This document shows, piece after piece, positions 25,233 through 32,904 of a stretch of DNA of 64,000 nt. The notes below the pieces were generated by a model. The model did no database searches, was not told the DNA's origin, and worked only from the letters and a program-made list of their open reading frames with translations. Where the stretch lies: contig JAFYJX010000028.1 of assembly GCA_017537905.1 (NCBI GenBank), positions 9,981-73,980 on the forward strand, written 5' to 3'. A program made the translations under genes and the position numbers. This stretch comes from Clostridiales bacterium (GTDB taxonomy: Bacteria; Bacillota_A; Clostridia; Saccharofermentanales; Saccharofermentanaceae). The stretch's first letter is position 1. Each line of letters starts with the position of its first letter.

Positions 25233-25724
25233 ATGCGCGTAGATAATCTCACAACACTGATATACATCACGAGAGGCAGCGACTGTCTCTTTATCCGCAA
25301 GACCAGAAAAGGCGACATGAACCTCGATAAGTATCTGGGAATCGGCGGCCATTTCGAATCTGACGAGACAGCAGAAGAGTGTGTCTTAAGAGAGCTTTCC
25401 GAGGAAGCATCGATCTCTTCCGGAGCCCTTACAAACTTCTCCTACAGAGGACTTATCACGTTCATCTCATCCGAATATCCGACTGAATACATGCACGTTT
25501 TTACGGCAGAACTCCCTGATGGATTCGAGCTTCCAGCACGCTCATGCGATGAAGGCGAGCTTTGCTGGGTGCCGTTGTCTGACATTAAGGATCTGCCGAT
25601 CTGGGAAGGCGACAAGATCATGTTCGACTACCTTTTCGGCTCCATGAAAGACACGGGATTTTTTACGATGAAGTTCCGCTACGAAGGTGACAGGCTCGCC
25701 GAGCATGTGGAGAAAAACTGGTAA
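25233..25724 (+). CDS. Nudix hydrolase, MutT-like
   Basis: 163 residues. GHFESDETAEECVLRELSEE is a complete Nudix box (G-x5-E-x7-R-E-x2-E-E), which holds the Mg2+ for pyrophosphate cleavage of nucleoside diphosphate derivatives. TATAAT at 25221-25226 lies 6 bp before ATG 25233 with no ribosome site between, so a separate leaderless transcript is possible besides readthrough from the HD gene; no -35 is evident, so this is uncertain. Substrate unknown, perhaps 8-oxo-dGTP. Confidence 0.88.
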   Translation: MRVDNLTTLIYITRGSDCLFIRKTRKGDMNLDKYLGIGGHFESDETAEECVLRELSEEASISSGALTNFSYRGLITFISSEYPTEYMHVFTAELPDGFELPARSCDEGELCWVPLSDIKDLPIWEGDKIMFDYLFGSMKDTGFFTMKFRYEGDRLAEHVEKNW

Positions 25725-25732
25725 AGCGGCTA

Positions 25733-25761
25733 TTGCCCAAATCAAAAAGTGGTGTTATATT
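25733..25761 (+). promoter_or_regulatory. Promoter of the MFS transporter leader
   Basis: TTGCCC (25733-25738), 17 bp, TATATT (25756-25761). The transcript would start near 25768, giving a leader of about 190 nt before the transporter start codon. Confidence 0.6.
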
Positions 25762-25782
25762 ACCCACAGAAAATCTTAAGAA

Positions 25783-25945
25783 AGGCAGATCTCATATGCA
25801 TTGGATAACACCCAACATTCATCTCATGTTTGGTTCCATCAAGGTGTCCTATGGGAGAAGTCTGCCTATTTGTAGGAAATAACACCTTAAATCCATTCGA
25901 AAAATAGATGGCTTCTCCTTTGTTCTTACGAAGAATAAAAGGAGA
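25783..25945 (+). promoter_or_regulatory. Translational attenuator of the MFS transporter
   Basis: Three pairings compete. AGGCAGA (25783-25789) pairs with TCTGCCT (25861-25867), enclosing the leader frame. GGAGAAG (25854-25860) pairs with CTTCTCC (25912-25918). TCTCCTTT (25914-25921) pairs with AAAGGAGA (25938-25945), extended by TTCTT/AAGAA, which hides the transporter's Shine-Dalgarno. The second pairing would free that site by capturing the anti-Shine-Dalgarno. A ribosome stalled in the leader peptide would decide which forms. Confidence 0.75.
25796..25882 (+). CDS. 28-codon leader peptide before the MFS transporter
   Basis: ATG 25796 to TAA 25882, with AAAGG 10 bp upstream. The peptide begins MHWITPNIHL and ends PICRK. 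It lies inside a set of competing RNA hairpins that control the transporter's ribosome site. The arrangement is that of the leader peptides of inducible antibiotic-resistance genes, where drug-stalled ribosomes refold the leader. I do not recognise the peptide sequence itself. Confidence 0.65.
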   Translation: MHWITPNIHLMFGSIKVSYGRSLPICRK

Positions 25946-25955
25946 TTTTATATTT

Positions 25956-27056
25956 ATGTCTGATTCAAAATTAAATATCAAAAGGCAGCTTGGGCTGCTT
26001 TATATATCCAACTTTCTGTTTAACAGTTCCATCGCGGGAGCCGCATGGGTATTGCTGCTCGTAACAGACGGCTATTCGCTGGTCCGGGTGGGATTTGCCG
26101 AGACGGTATTCCACATCGTAAGCCTTACCGCAGAGATTCCGTCGGGCATGTTCGCAGACGTCTTCGGGCGTAAGAAGAGCCTTATCCTAAGCTGCCTCAT
26201 GACTATGTGCTCGGCGTTCGTAAGAGGCTTTATTCCGGGCTTTGCGGCGGTGTGCGTATCGGTCGGGTTCTCGGCGCTGTCCTATAACTTCATATCTGGA
26301 AGCGACAGCGCTATTGCCTATGATTCTCTGAAGGAAGAAGGGCAGGAGAATAAGTACGACAAGTATATTTCGACACAGACGGTGATCTACAGGATATCTA
26401 ACGGCCTGGCGACACTTTTCGCGGGCGCAGCAGTGATCATGGGCAACAGGAATGCTCAGGTCCTGTCGATCGGAATATCGCTTCTGAACCTGGTGTTCCT
26501 TCTTTTCCTGCGCGAAAACAAGGTTATCTTAAAGAAGACCGGCGACTCGTTAAAGAAGCGCATCGTTGACGTTTATAAGGGCAGCTGGCAGTTCCTTAAG
26601 GGAAACAAGAAGGTCGCAGGCCTTATTTTCAGAAATGCGCTTGTAGGCGGCATCGATGTATTGCTCCTGTTCTTCCTGCAAGCCAAGCTCCCGATGACGG
26701 GAATACCGGATTGGACCTTGGGGCCTCTTCTTTTCGTAATGTCCATGGGCGGCATAGTTGGAGCTCTGGCAGCCAGGAAGGTTAAAAAGACCTCGCTCGC
26801 AAAGCTCTTTGTATTCTGCATTTCGCTGGCGCTCATTGGTCTCGCGAGTGAGTTTACGGGGATCTGGTATGTCATGACGCTCGGAGGGTTTGCGACGGCT
26901 TTTGCAGACGATCTCATCCAGATCAGGTCGGATATCGCTCTGAACCAGATGGTTCCTGCCGAACAAAGGGCGACGCTTATGTCGGTGAATTCATTTTGCT
27001 TTTCGTGCATAATGATAGTGATGTCACCTTTGGCGGGGTTCATCTTCTCATTGTAG
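25956..27056 (+). CDS. Major facilitator superfamily efflux transporter
   Basis: 366 residues from ATG 25956, with AAAGGAG 11 bp upstream; an in-frame ATG at 25908 is part of the attenuator. About 11-12 helices. FAETVFHIVSLTAEIPSGMFADVFGRKKSLILS contains the G-x-x-x-D-x-x-G-R-R/K-x type motif A between helices 2 and 3. The closest general type is the 12-helix drug:proton antiporters, and the inducible leader supports a role in exporting a compound that affects ribosomes. The substrate cannot be named. Confidence 0.85.
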   Translation: MSDSKLNIKRQLGLLYISNFLFNSSIAGAAWVLLLVTDGYSLVRVGFAETVFHIVSLTAEIPSGMFADVFGRKKSLILSCLMTMCSAFVRGFIPGFAAVCVSVGFSALSYNFISGSDSAIAYDSLKEEGQENKYDKYISTQTVIYRISNGLATLFAGAAVIMGNRNAQVLSIGISLLNLVFLLFLRENKVILKKTGDSLKKRIVDVYKGSWQFLKGNKKVAGLIFRNALVGGIDVLLLFFLQAKLPMTGIPDWTLGPLLFVMSMGGIVGALAARKVKKTSLAKLFVFCISLALIGLASEFTGIWYVMTLGGFATAFADDLIQIRSDIALNQMVPAEQRATLMSVNSFCFSCIMIVMSPLAGFIFSL

Positions 27057-27106
27057 TCGTAAAGATGTTATGATTTCAGAAGATGACAGATAAAGGAGAA
27101 CAGGTC

Positions 27107-27991
27107 ATGAGATATGATCCTGAGGACAAGCAATATTATTTCAGTACTGAGATGATCCAGAGCAAAGAAGGGTCAGAGGCTAGTTATGAGCATTTCAAAG
27201 CTTATCAGAAGGATATGCTTGATAACCCGCGCAAAGTGTTCGGGAAAATGACCCGGACGGCCGACGGTGAGCCTCAAAATCCCATTCCTGGCATTATCAT
27301 GGGCGTTGCTTTATTCGGCGGTATCTTAGGTACTATCTTCAGTCTTTGCCTGCAGAAATTCGAATATATACCGTGGATATTGGGCGCCGCAATACTCATC
27401 CTCGGTGTATTTTCGTTTTTTACAGCAGATGTAAGTGCCACGAAGGTTCAGGGATTTACTGAGAGCACTCTTTGTCTGCGTATTGAAGCTGTCATTGGCA
27501 TTCTTGGAGGAATCGGGCTTATGATGCTTGGTTTCTTATATCCAAAGGATGTTCCTGTAGTTTACGCTCTTGCGGTATTCTGCGGGGTGTCTCTGGTAGT
27601 TTTCCTTGTTATGCTTGTTAAGACCATCGACTATGCGACAGTGGCTAAAAGCGTATATAAAGAAGAGATCCAGGCTGACTGCATCGGCTATGTCAGGACA
27701 TACGAAGTGCAGAATTCCGGTCCTGAAAGTAATATGCCTGACTATATTCCCATGAGCTCTCCTGTTTTCGAGTACTACTACGGCGGCAGCAAATATCAGT
27801 CCTGCTACGATAATTTCGATGTATCCGAGAACGGTAAGATAGAGGTCGGTTCCAGGACTGCAATCAGGATCAATCCTGAGGCGCCGGAACACGTTTTGGG
27901 CAGCAATAAAAAGTATTATCATACTCCTATGGTACTTGCGGTCGTTTCACTGGCGGCATTTATCGTTCTACTGGTATTGATCCTGAGGTAA
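27107..27991 (+). CDS. Membrane protein with DUF3592-like domain
   Basis: About 294 residues from ATG 27107 (AAAGGAG 8 bp upstream). Four hydrophobic helices in the middle (about 70-90, 97-117, 136-156, 163-183), then an extracytoplasmic or cytoplasmic beta-rich domain with SPVFEYYYGGSKYQS and IEVGSRTAIRINPEAPEHVL, the pattern of DUF3592 proteins, and one last helix at the C-terminus. Function unknown. It is followed after 2 bp by the DUF4298-cyclase gene. Confidence 0.65.
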   Translation: MRYDPEDKQYYFSTEMIQSKEGSEASYEHFKAYQKDMLDNPRKVFGKMTRTADGEPQNPIPGIIMGVALFGGILGTIFSLCLQKFEYIPWILGAAILILGVFSFFTADVSATKVQGFTESTLCLRIEAVIGILGGIGLMMLGFLYPKDVPVVYALAVFCGVSLVVFLVMLVKTIDYATVAKSVYKEEIQADCIGYVRTYEVQNSGPESNMPDYIPMSSPVFEYYYGGSKYQSCYDNFDVSENGKIEVGSRTAIRINPEAPEHVLGSNKKYYHTPMVLAVVSLAAFIVLLVLILR

Positions 27992-27993
27992 TC

Positions 27994-28959
27994 ATGAAGA
28001 CGGACGAAGCACAGAACCGAATAAAGGAGATGGAAGAGATCCTGGACAGGGCAAATAAGGTCATCAAAGACCTTGATAAGCACTTGACAGAGTTCCATGA
28101 GCTTCAGTCCTGCATTCAAAGGCTTGAGGCCTATTACACAGGTGAAGACTGGAAGAATGACTTCAGGCTGGATGAAGAAGGAAAGCTCCCGAAGAACCTC
28201 AAAAGAGGTGTTCTCTCGGAGGATGGGATCAGTGATCTGCTCGAAAAGAACAAGGAACTGCTCGCAAGGCTGAAAAAAGAAGAGAAGGCTCAAACCCCTA
28301 AAAATACAGGCAAAGTAACATTGTTACACTCTACATTAAAGGAGAAATCCATGAAGATCTACGACATCTCACAGGAAGTTTTCGGATGCACCGTCTATCC
28401 CGGTGACCCGTCTCCGGAAAGACAGGAACTGCTTAAGATCAGAGACGGCAATGTCTGCAATCTGACAGCGATCAATCTGTGCGCCCACAACGGAACCCAT
28501 GTTGATGCTCCATATCATTTCATAGAAGACGGCAAGACCATAGATCAGATCGACATGAAGAGATTTGTCGGATATGCCTATGTCGCTTCACACGAAGGCA
28601 AGATCACCGCCAAGGATGCAAAAGAGATCATTAGCAAGGCCAGAGATGCCTCTGCTGAAAAAGAGTGTGACTGCGTTAACAGGATCCTCGTTAAGGGTGA
28701 TGCTGTCATGACAGAAGAAGCTGCCAAGATCTTTGCTGACAGCAGGATACTTTTATTCGGCAATGAATCACAGACCGTAGGACCTGTAGAAGCTCCAATG
28801 GCTGTGCATCTTATCATGTTAGGCGCTGAGATCGTGCTCCTCGAGGGAATAAGGCTCGCAGGAGTCAAAGATGGCGTATATCTTCTTAATGCCGCTCCGA
28901 TCAATCTCGGAGGTGCCGACGGCGCTCCCTGCAGGGCATTCCTGCTGTCAGTGGAGTAA
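27994..28959 (+). CDS. DUF4298 domain fused in frame to a kynurenine-formamidase-type cyclase
   Basis: 321 residues. Residues 1-95 are a DUF4298 unit, with LEAYYTGEDWKNDF and KNLKRGVLSEDGI. Residues about 120-321 are a PF04199 cyclase/metal-dependent hydrolase, with the metal motif CAHNGTHVDAPYHF and GNESQTVGPVEAPMAVHLI in part. Each is normally a separate protein. An internal TAAAGGAG followed by ATG 28351 matches the expected start of the cyclase, so the second half is probably also translated alone. A lost stop codon between two genes would explain the fusion. Reaction: hydrolysis of a formamide or amide ring; substrate unknown. Confidence 0.78.
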   Translation: MKTDEAQNRIKEMEEILDRANKVIKDLDKHLTEFHELQSCIQRLEAYYTGEDWKNDFRLDEEGKLPKNLKRGVLSEDGISDLLEKNKELLARLKKEEKAQTPKNTGKVTLLHSTLKEKSMKIYDISQEVFGCTVYPGDPSPERQELLKIRDGNVCNLTAINLCAHNGTHVDAPYHFIEDGKTIDQIDMKRFVGYAYVASHEGKITAKDAKEIISKARDASAEKECDCVNRILVKGDAVMTEEAAKIFADSRILLFGNESQTVGPVEAPMAVHLIMLGAEIVLLEGIRLAGVKDGVYLLNAAPINLGGADGAPCRAFLLSVE

Positions 28960-28964
28960 CACAC

Positions 28965-29393
28965 ATGACAGATTACGAAATAACAAACTCTATTACGCCT
29001 GAAGAGTATATGGAATTGAGGCGTATTGTCGGTTGGGGCCTTTTCCCGCTCGAACAGGCAGAACAGGGACTTAAGAATTCGTTCATTCTGGTATGTCTTC
29101 GAAAGGACGGCAGGCCTATTGGACTTGGAAGGGCCGTAAGTGACCATGGGTATGTAGTCTATATAGCAGATGTTATAGTCGTACCTGAGTACCAGGGACA
29201 GGGCTTAGGCAGGGTAATAATGGAAGAACTCCTAAAGCGCATAAAGGAATCGTTAAAGCCCGGATACAGAGTAATGATAAGCCTTCTGGCCGCCAAGGGA
29301 AAAGAAGAGTTCTACAACAAATTCGGTTTTATCGACAGGCCGAACGATAACTTCGGATGTGGAATGCACCAGTGGATAGAGTGCGAAAATTGA
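28965..29393 (+). CDS. GNAT N-acetyltransferase
   Basis: 142 residues; the CoA-binding turn is VVPEYQGQGLGRVIMEEL (about 65-82) and FYNKFGF appears near the C-terminus. GGAG precedes the ATG and the preceding stop is 5 bp away, so it is co-transcribed with the cyclase. This subgroup, beginning EEYMELRRIVGWG, is common beside unrelated genes; substrate unknown. Confidence 0.88.
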   Translation: MTDYEITNSITPEEYMELRRIVGWGLFPLEQAEQGLKNSFILVCLRKDGRPIGLGRAVSDHGYVVYIADVIVVPEYQGQGLGRVIMEELLKRIKESLKPGYRVMISLLAAKGKEEFYNKFGFIDRPNDNFGCGMHQWIECEN

Positions 29394-29446
29394 GCGCCCC
29401 GCAAATAGAGACGCTCCTTAAATCAGAAGTTAAATTATGATGCGAT

Positions 29447-29974
29447 CTACTCGAAAGGAGTAAGTTCCCATTTCAAAGGAAGATACTTATCGCCTTCACC
29501 GTCTACAATGGTGAAGGCGTTAGTTTTGGGATTCCACTTCATGTAATCCATCTTGGTCTCTGATCCAAGCCATGAATCAGCTCTGATAACGTTGCCATCG
29601 CAGAGGAGGATATAATAACCGTTCGTTCCGCTCAAAGCTTTATATGACCCGTAATCAGAGTGCCAGACGATGAGATCAGTGAATTTTGTATAGGTGGAGT
29701 TGTCGTTAAATCCGATGAGCAGTTCATCGATTCCGTCGCCATCCAGGTCTTTGAGAAGGTAACCGAGCTGTCTGTCGGGACTCTTGGTCTTAAGTTCATC
29801 GGATACCTTAAGTCTCGGAGAAGGATCTTCGTTAGCCCAGTTTGTCCTTATTCCTTCAGTGTAATAATCAACAGCACTCTGGTACCAGTTCTTACGGACC
29901 CAGCAGCCTGTAGCACAAGAAATAAAGATGACCAAAACAGTCACTACGAGAATAGTCACCGGAGCCTTCTTCAT
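29447..29974 (-). CDS. Secreted or lipid-anchored protein with calcium-type DxDGDG repeat
   Basis: About 175 residues from ATG 29974 with GAGGGG upstream. A signal peptide (KKAPVTILVVTVLVIFISC) has two cysteines that could be lipidated. The mature part contains DLDGDGIDELLIG, the FG-GAP/EF-hand-like motif that recurs in clostridial lipoproteins, including the one at 52.4 kb. Function unknown. It lies 24 bp downstream of the EAL-GNAT gene on the same strand. Confidence 0.65.
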   Translation of the reverse strand: MKKAPVTILVVTVLVIFISCATGCWVRKNWYQSAVDYYTEGIRTNWANEDPSPRLKVSDELKTKSPDRQLGYLLKDLDGDGIDELLIGFNDNSTYTKFTDLIVWHSDYGSYKALSGTNGYYILLCDGNVIRADSWLGSETKMDYMKWNPKTNAFTIVDGEGDKYLPLKWELTPFE

Positions 29975-30013
29975 ATTTTTACCCCTCACCCTAAATATAA
30001 GAAATATTTTACA

Positions 30014-32608
30014 TTATTCGCTGAATTTTTCCATCCTTATGATGTGCTCTTCGTCCGGATCTGTGATGCCGTTCTTATAGTTGTAGCCCATCCTGAGATA
30101 GAAGGGGACGCCCGTGATCGAAGCGGGGATCTCGATACGCTTGGCTCTAGTGAAAAACTCATCCTTTTCGAGCGTGCCGATGATCTGTCTTCCGATGCCC
30201 TTGCCCTGATAATCAGGATCTACGAAAATCGTGAAGAGCGAACTCTCGTCTTCTTTACCCCAGTAAGGTCCGATAGCACCGCATCCGATGATCCTGTCAG
30301 CGGTTACAGCAACGTAGAAATGCGTCCATGAAGCCATCTCGAGAACATGTTCGGGTGTCTCTGCTGCGATCAGCTGGTCCATCAGATCCTCAGGATAATC
30401 ATTCCTGTTGGAGATGCTGATGGTTTTGCGGATAAGTTCGGAAACTGCGACAGCGTCCTTATTTTCCAGGCGTCTTATCGTGACACCGGGCACCGAAGTA
30501 CTGCCGCCCTGCAGATCTTCTTTCTGCGTGCCCAAAACGGCCTGTTCTCTGACTACCTGTGCAGGAAGTCCCATCTTGGTCTCATATTCTTCCTTGGGCA
30601 TCGGCTTTGAATAGTAGTAGCCCTGGATCATGTTGCAGCCTTCTGCTGCGAGGAATTCAACCTGATGCTCGTCCTCGACGCCTTCAGCAACAGTTGTCAT
30701 ATTGAGTTTCCTGGCGAGCTGGAGGGCCTCTGCTACAACGATCTCGGCTCTGTCGTTGTCATTCTCGCCTCTGAAAAAACCCGCGTCGAGCTTTAAGATG
30801 TCGAGCGGCATATCTTTAAGCGAATTGAGTGAAGAGTAGCCCGTACCAAAGTCGTCCATCGATACGAGGAAGCCATAATCTTTAAGCTTCGTAATAGTTG
30901 AGAGCATGAGTTTCTTGTCATCGAAGAAAGCACTCTCTGTAAGCTCGATCTCGATAAGATCGTGAGGTGCGCCTTCCTTGTCGATGATATCCTTTATCTG
31001 ATCTGCGAGGTTGACCATGGCGAAATGCGCACGCGAGACGTTTACGGAAACCGGCACGCACTTTCTGCCTTCGTCGAGCCACTTTTTCTGGTCTCTTGCA
31101 ATGTGAGCGAGCATATAGTCGTCGATCTCGGTGATGAAACCGCTGTTCTCGAAAATCGGAATGAACTTGCCCGGAGGTACAAATCCCATTTCATCAGATA
31201 CCCATCTGATAAGGGCCTCTGCGCCAAGCTGCTCATTTGTGCGCGGGTCGTACTTAGGCTGATAGTAGACCTTGAATTCTTCCTTCTCGAGCGCTTCTTT
31301 CTGGCGCTTTGTTACGAGATCGATCCACTTCTCGTCTGCGACGAGCTTGTCGTTAAAGAATTCAATACCGGTCTCATCAGTATTCTCCAGCGTGAGACGT
31401 GCAGCCGAAGCGTTGTTGTAGAGCAGATCGATATCGGCATTCTTCCTTACATTGGAAGGAATCATGTAAACGCCTGCCTGGAACTTAAAGTCGTGGTCAA
31501 CGCCGATCGCTTCAAGGCTCTTGATGATGTTCTCTAATCTCTGCTTAACTTCTTCCTCGCTCTCTGCCTTAAGCAGGATCTGGAAGTTGTTGATAGTGCC
31601 GTGTGAGCAGATCTCGTTCTTGCCCAGGAATGAGCAGATCTTCTGCCAGATAAGGCGGAGCATCTGTTCGCCCTGGTCAACGGAATGGCAGAGCACGTAA
31701 TTACGGTACCTTACGAAAATAAGGCTTACGACAGCATATTCGACGCCGGCTTTTCTCTTCTTCAGGATCTCTTTGCTCTTCATTGCAAACCAGAACCAGT
31801 TGCGGTTTCCGGTGATGTTGTCCCTTAAGACGAGATTTCTCATTCTTCTGTTGCTTCTGTGCGTTCTGATGAGATTAGCGAGAAGGAGAATGAAGATAAG
31901 GCTTATGAGGATATAACTGACTAATTCATAAAGAATGCAGAAAGCAAAATCACTGTAAGTGAAACTGAACTTTGTTTTGAAAGCGATTATCTCGGTATTG
32001 TTTCTGACATTATAGGCAGTCCAGTATTCGTATTCGGTATTTACGGTGAGCTCGCCTTTTAACGCTCCGGATATAATGTTCATGAGTTCAGGCGTGATGA
32101 TGGTGTCATCAACATTCAGATAAGGATTGTTCTCATCTGCAAACAGGAAGAAGTTCTCTTCCATTGAATCTGCGTAAGCATTGCTGAAAAAACCGAACTC
32201 ATTGGTCTTGAGATTGCTTGTCGGCAGGAGTGCGAATAATGACTTGTGTTCGGTATTATCTTCCTTGTCCTTTACGAGGACGGCGGTAACATAGCCTTTG
32301 CTCTTGTCATTCCTGATGATATTCAGTTTGTTGTCAGTAACGAAAACCTTGTATTGTGAGTTGTTGATCACAGCAAAGACGTTATCTAAATCTTCTTCAG
32401 ACGCGTCATTATAGGCCCTTGCGAGCCTGGCCGTGTTCTCAACCTCATTGAGAGCCTTCATCTTCGTGGCATAGGTCGCGATAAGATCACCCGACAACGA
32501 TATGACCGCACTGGCAAAGAAAAACACCAGTATGTATATGATCAGCGGGATTACGATGTTGTTCCGGGGTAACTGGTACCTCTTGTCTCTTTTTGTTTTT
32601 CTGGCCAT
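30014..32608 (-). CDS. Membrane c-di-GMP phosphodiesterase (GGDEF-like, EAL) with C-terminal GNAT domain
   Basis: 864 residues. A helix at about 18-40, an extracytoplasmic sensor domain to about 225, and a second helix lead to a degenerate GGDEF domain in which the GGDEF signature is replaced by SHGTINNF. A full EAL domain follows: EALIRW, ELTESAFF, DDFGTGYSSL, KLDAGFF, AEGVED and QGYYYSKPM are all present, so it should hydrolyse c-di-GMP. The last 150 residues are a GNAT domain with VDPDYQGKGIGRQIIGTL. An EAL-GNAT chain is unusual. GGAGTAAGG precedes the start. Confidence 0.88.
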   Translation of the reverse strand: MARKTKRDKRYQLPRNNIVIPLIIYILVFFFASAVISLSGDLIATYATKMKALNEVENTARLARAYNDASEEDLDNVFAVINNSQYKVFVTDNKLNIIRNDKSKGYVTAVLVKDKEDNTEHKSLFALLPTSNLKTNEFGFFSNAYADSMEENFFLFADENNPYLNVDDTIITPELMNIISGALKGELTVNTEYEYWTAYNVRNNTEIIAFKTKFSFTYSDFAFCILYELVSYILISLIFILLLANLIRTHRSNRRMRNLVLRDNITGNRNWFWFAMKSKEILKKRKAGVEYAVVSLIFVRYRNYVLCHSVDQGEQMLRLIWQKICSFLGKNEICSHGTINNFQILLKAESEEEVKQRLENIIKSLEAIGVDHDFKFQAGVYMIPSNVRKNADIDLLYNNASAARLTLENTDETGIEFFNDKLVADEKWIDLVTKRQKEALEKEEFKVYYQPKYDPRTNEQLGAEALIRWVSDEMGFVPPGKFIPIFENSGFITEIDDYMLAHIARDQKKWLDEGRKCVPVSVNVSRAHFAMVNLADQIKDIIDKEGAPHDLIEIELTESAFFDDKKLMLSTITKLKDYGFLVSMDDFGTGYSSLNSLKDMPLDILKLDAGFFRGENDNDRAEIVVAEALQLARKLNMTTVAEGVEDEHQVEFLAAEGCNMIQGYYYSKPMPKEEYETKMGLPAQVVREQAVLGTQKEDLQGGSTSVPGVTIRRLENKDAVAVSELIRKTISISNRNDYPEDLMDQLIAAETPEHVLEMASWTHFYVAVTADRIIGCGAIGPYWGKEDESSLFTIFVDPDYQGKGIGRQIIGTLEKDEFFTRAKRIEIPASITGVPFYLRMGYNYKNGITDPDEEHIIRMEKFSE

Positions 32609-32815
32609 TGTTCCTTACTCCATCCTTATTCCAATTCCTTATTCCATTTAAGTGGAGATCTGCCCGAATTATAACATGGTGAAAAGGCTATTTTAAATAG
32701 TAGGGGTATATTTAAGAAAGATTTAAGTAGAACAATACAGAAACAATACATAAAAAGCATATGATCGGGGCGTTTCAGTGCGCTTTTCGGGTGCCTGAAA
32801 ATGTCAAACGGCGGT

Positions 32816-32869
32816 TTAAGGTTAAGTTAAGGTTCGAAGGATCGTATGTTAAGGTTACTTAGGTAAGAT
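32816..32869 (+). promoter_or_regulatory. Direct repeats in 11-bp register before the M13 peptidase gene
   Basis: TTAAGGTT occurs at 32816, 32827 and 32849, spacings of 11 and 22 bp, so all lie on one face of the helix. A -10 like TAAGAT (32864-32869) follows and there is no -35 box. This is the layout of promoters activated by OmpR/PhoB-family response regulators. The 296-bp gap between divergent genes holds nothing else clear. Confidence 0.6.
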
Positions 32870-32904
32870 TAGCATGCAAAAACAAGAAACGGGGAGCGAG
32901 GACT

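Noticed and set aside
25908..25955. Upstream ATG 25908 as start of the MFS transporter
   Set aside because: It lies in the anti-Shine-Dalgarno arm of the attenuator, has no ribosome site and would add residues unlike an MFS N-terminus.
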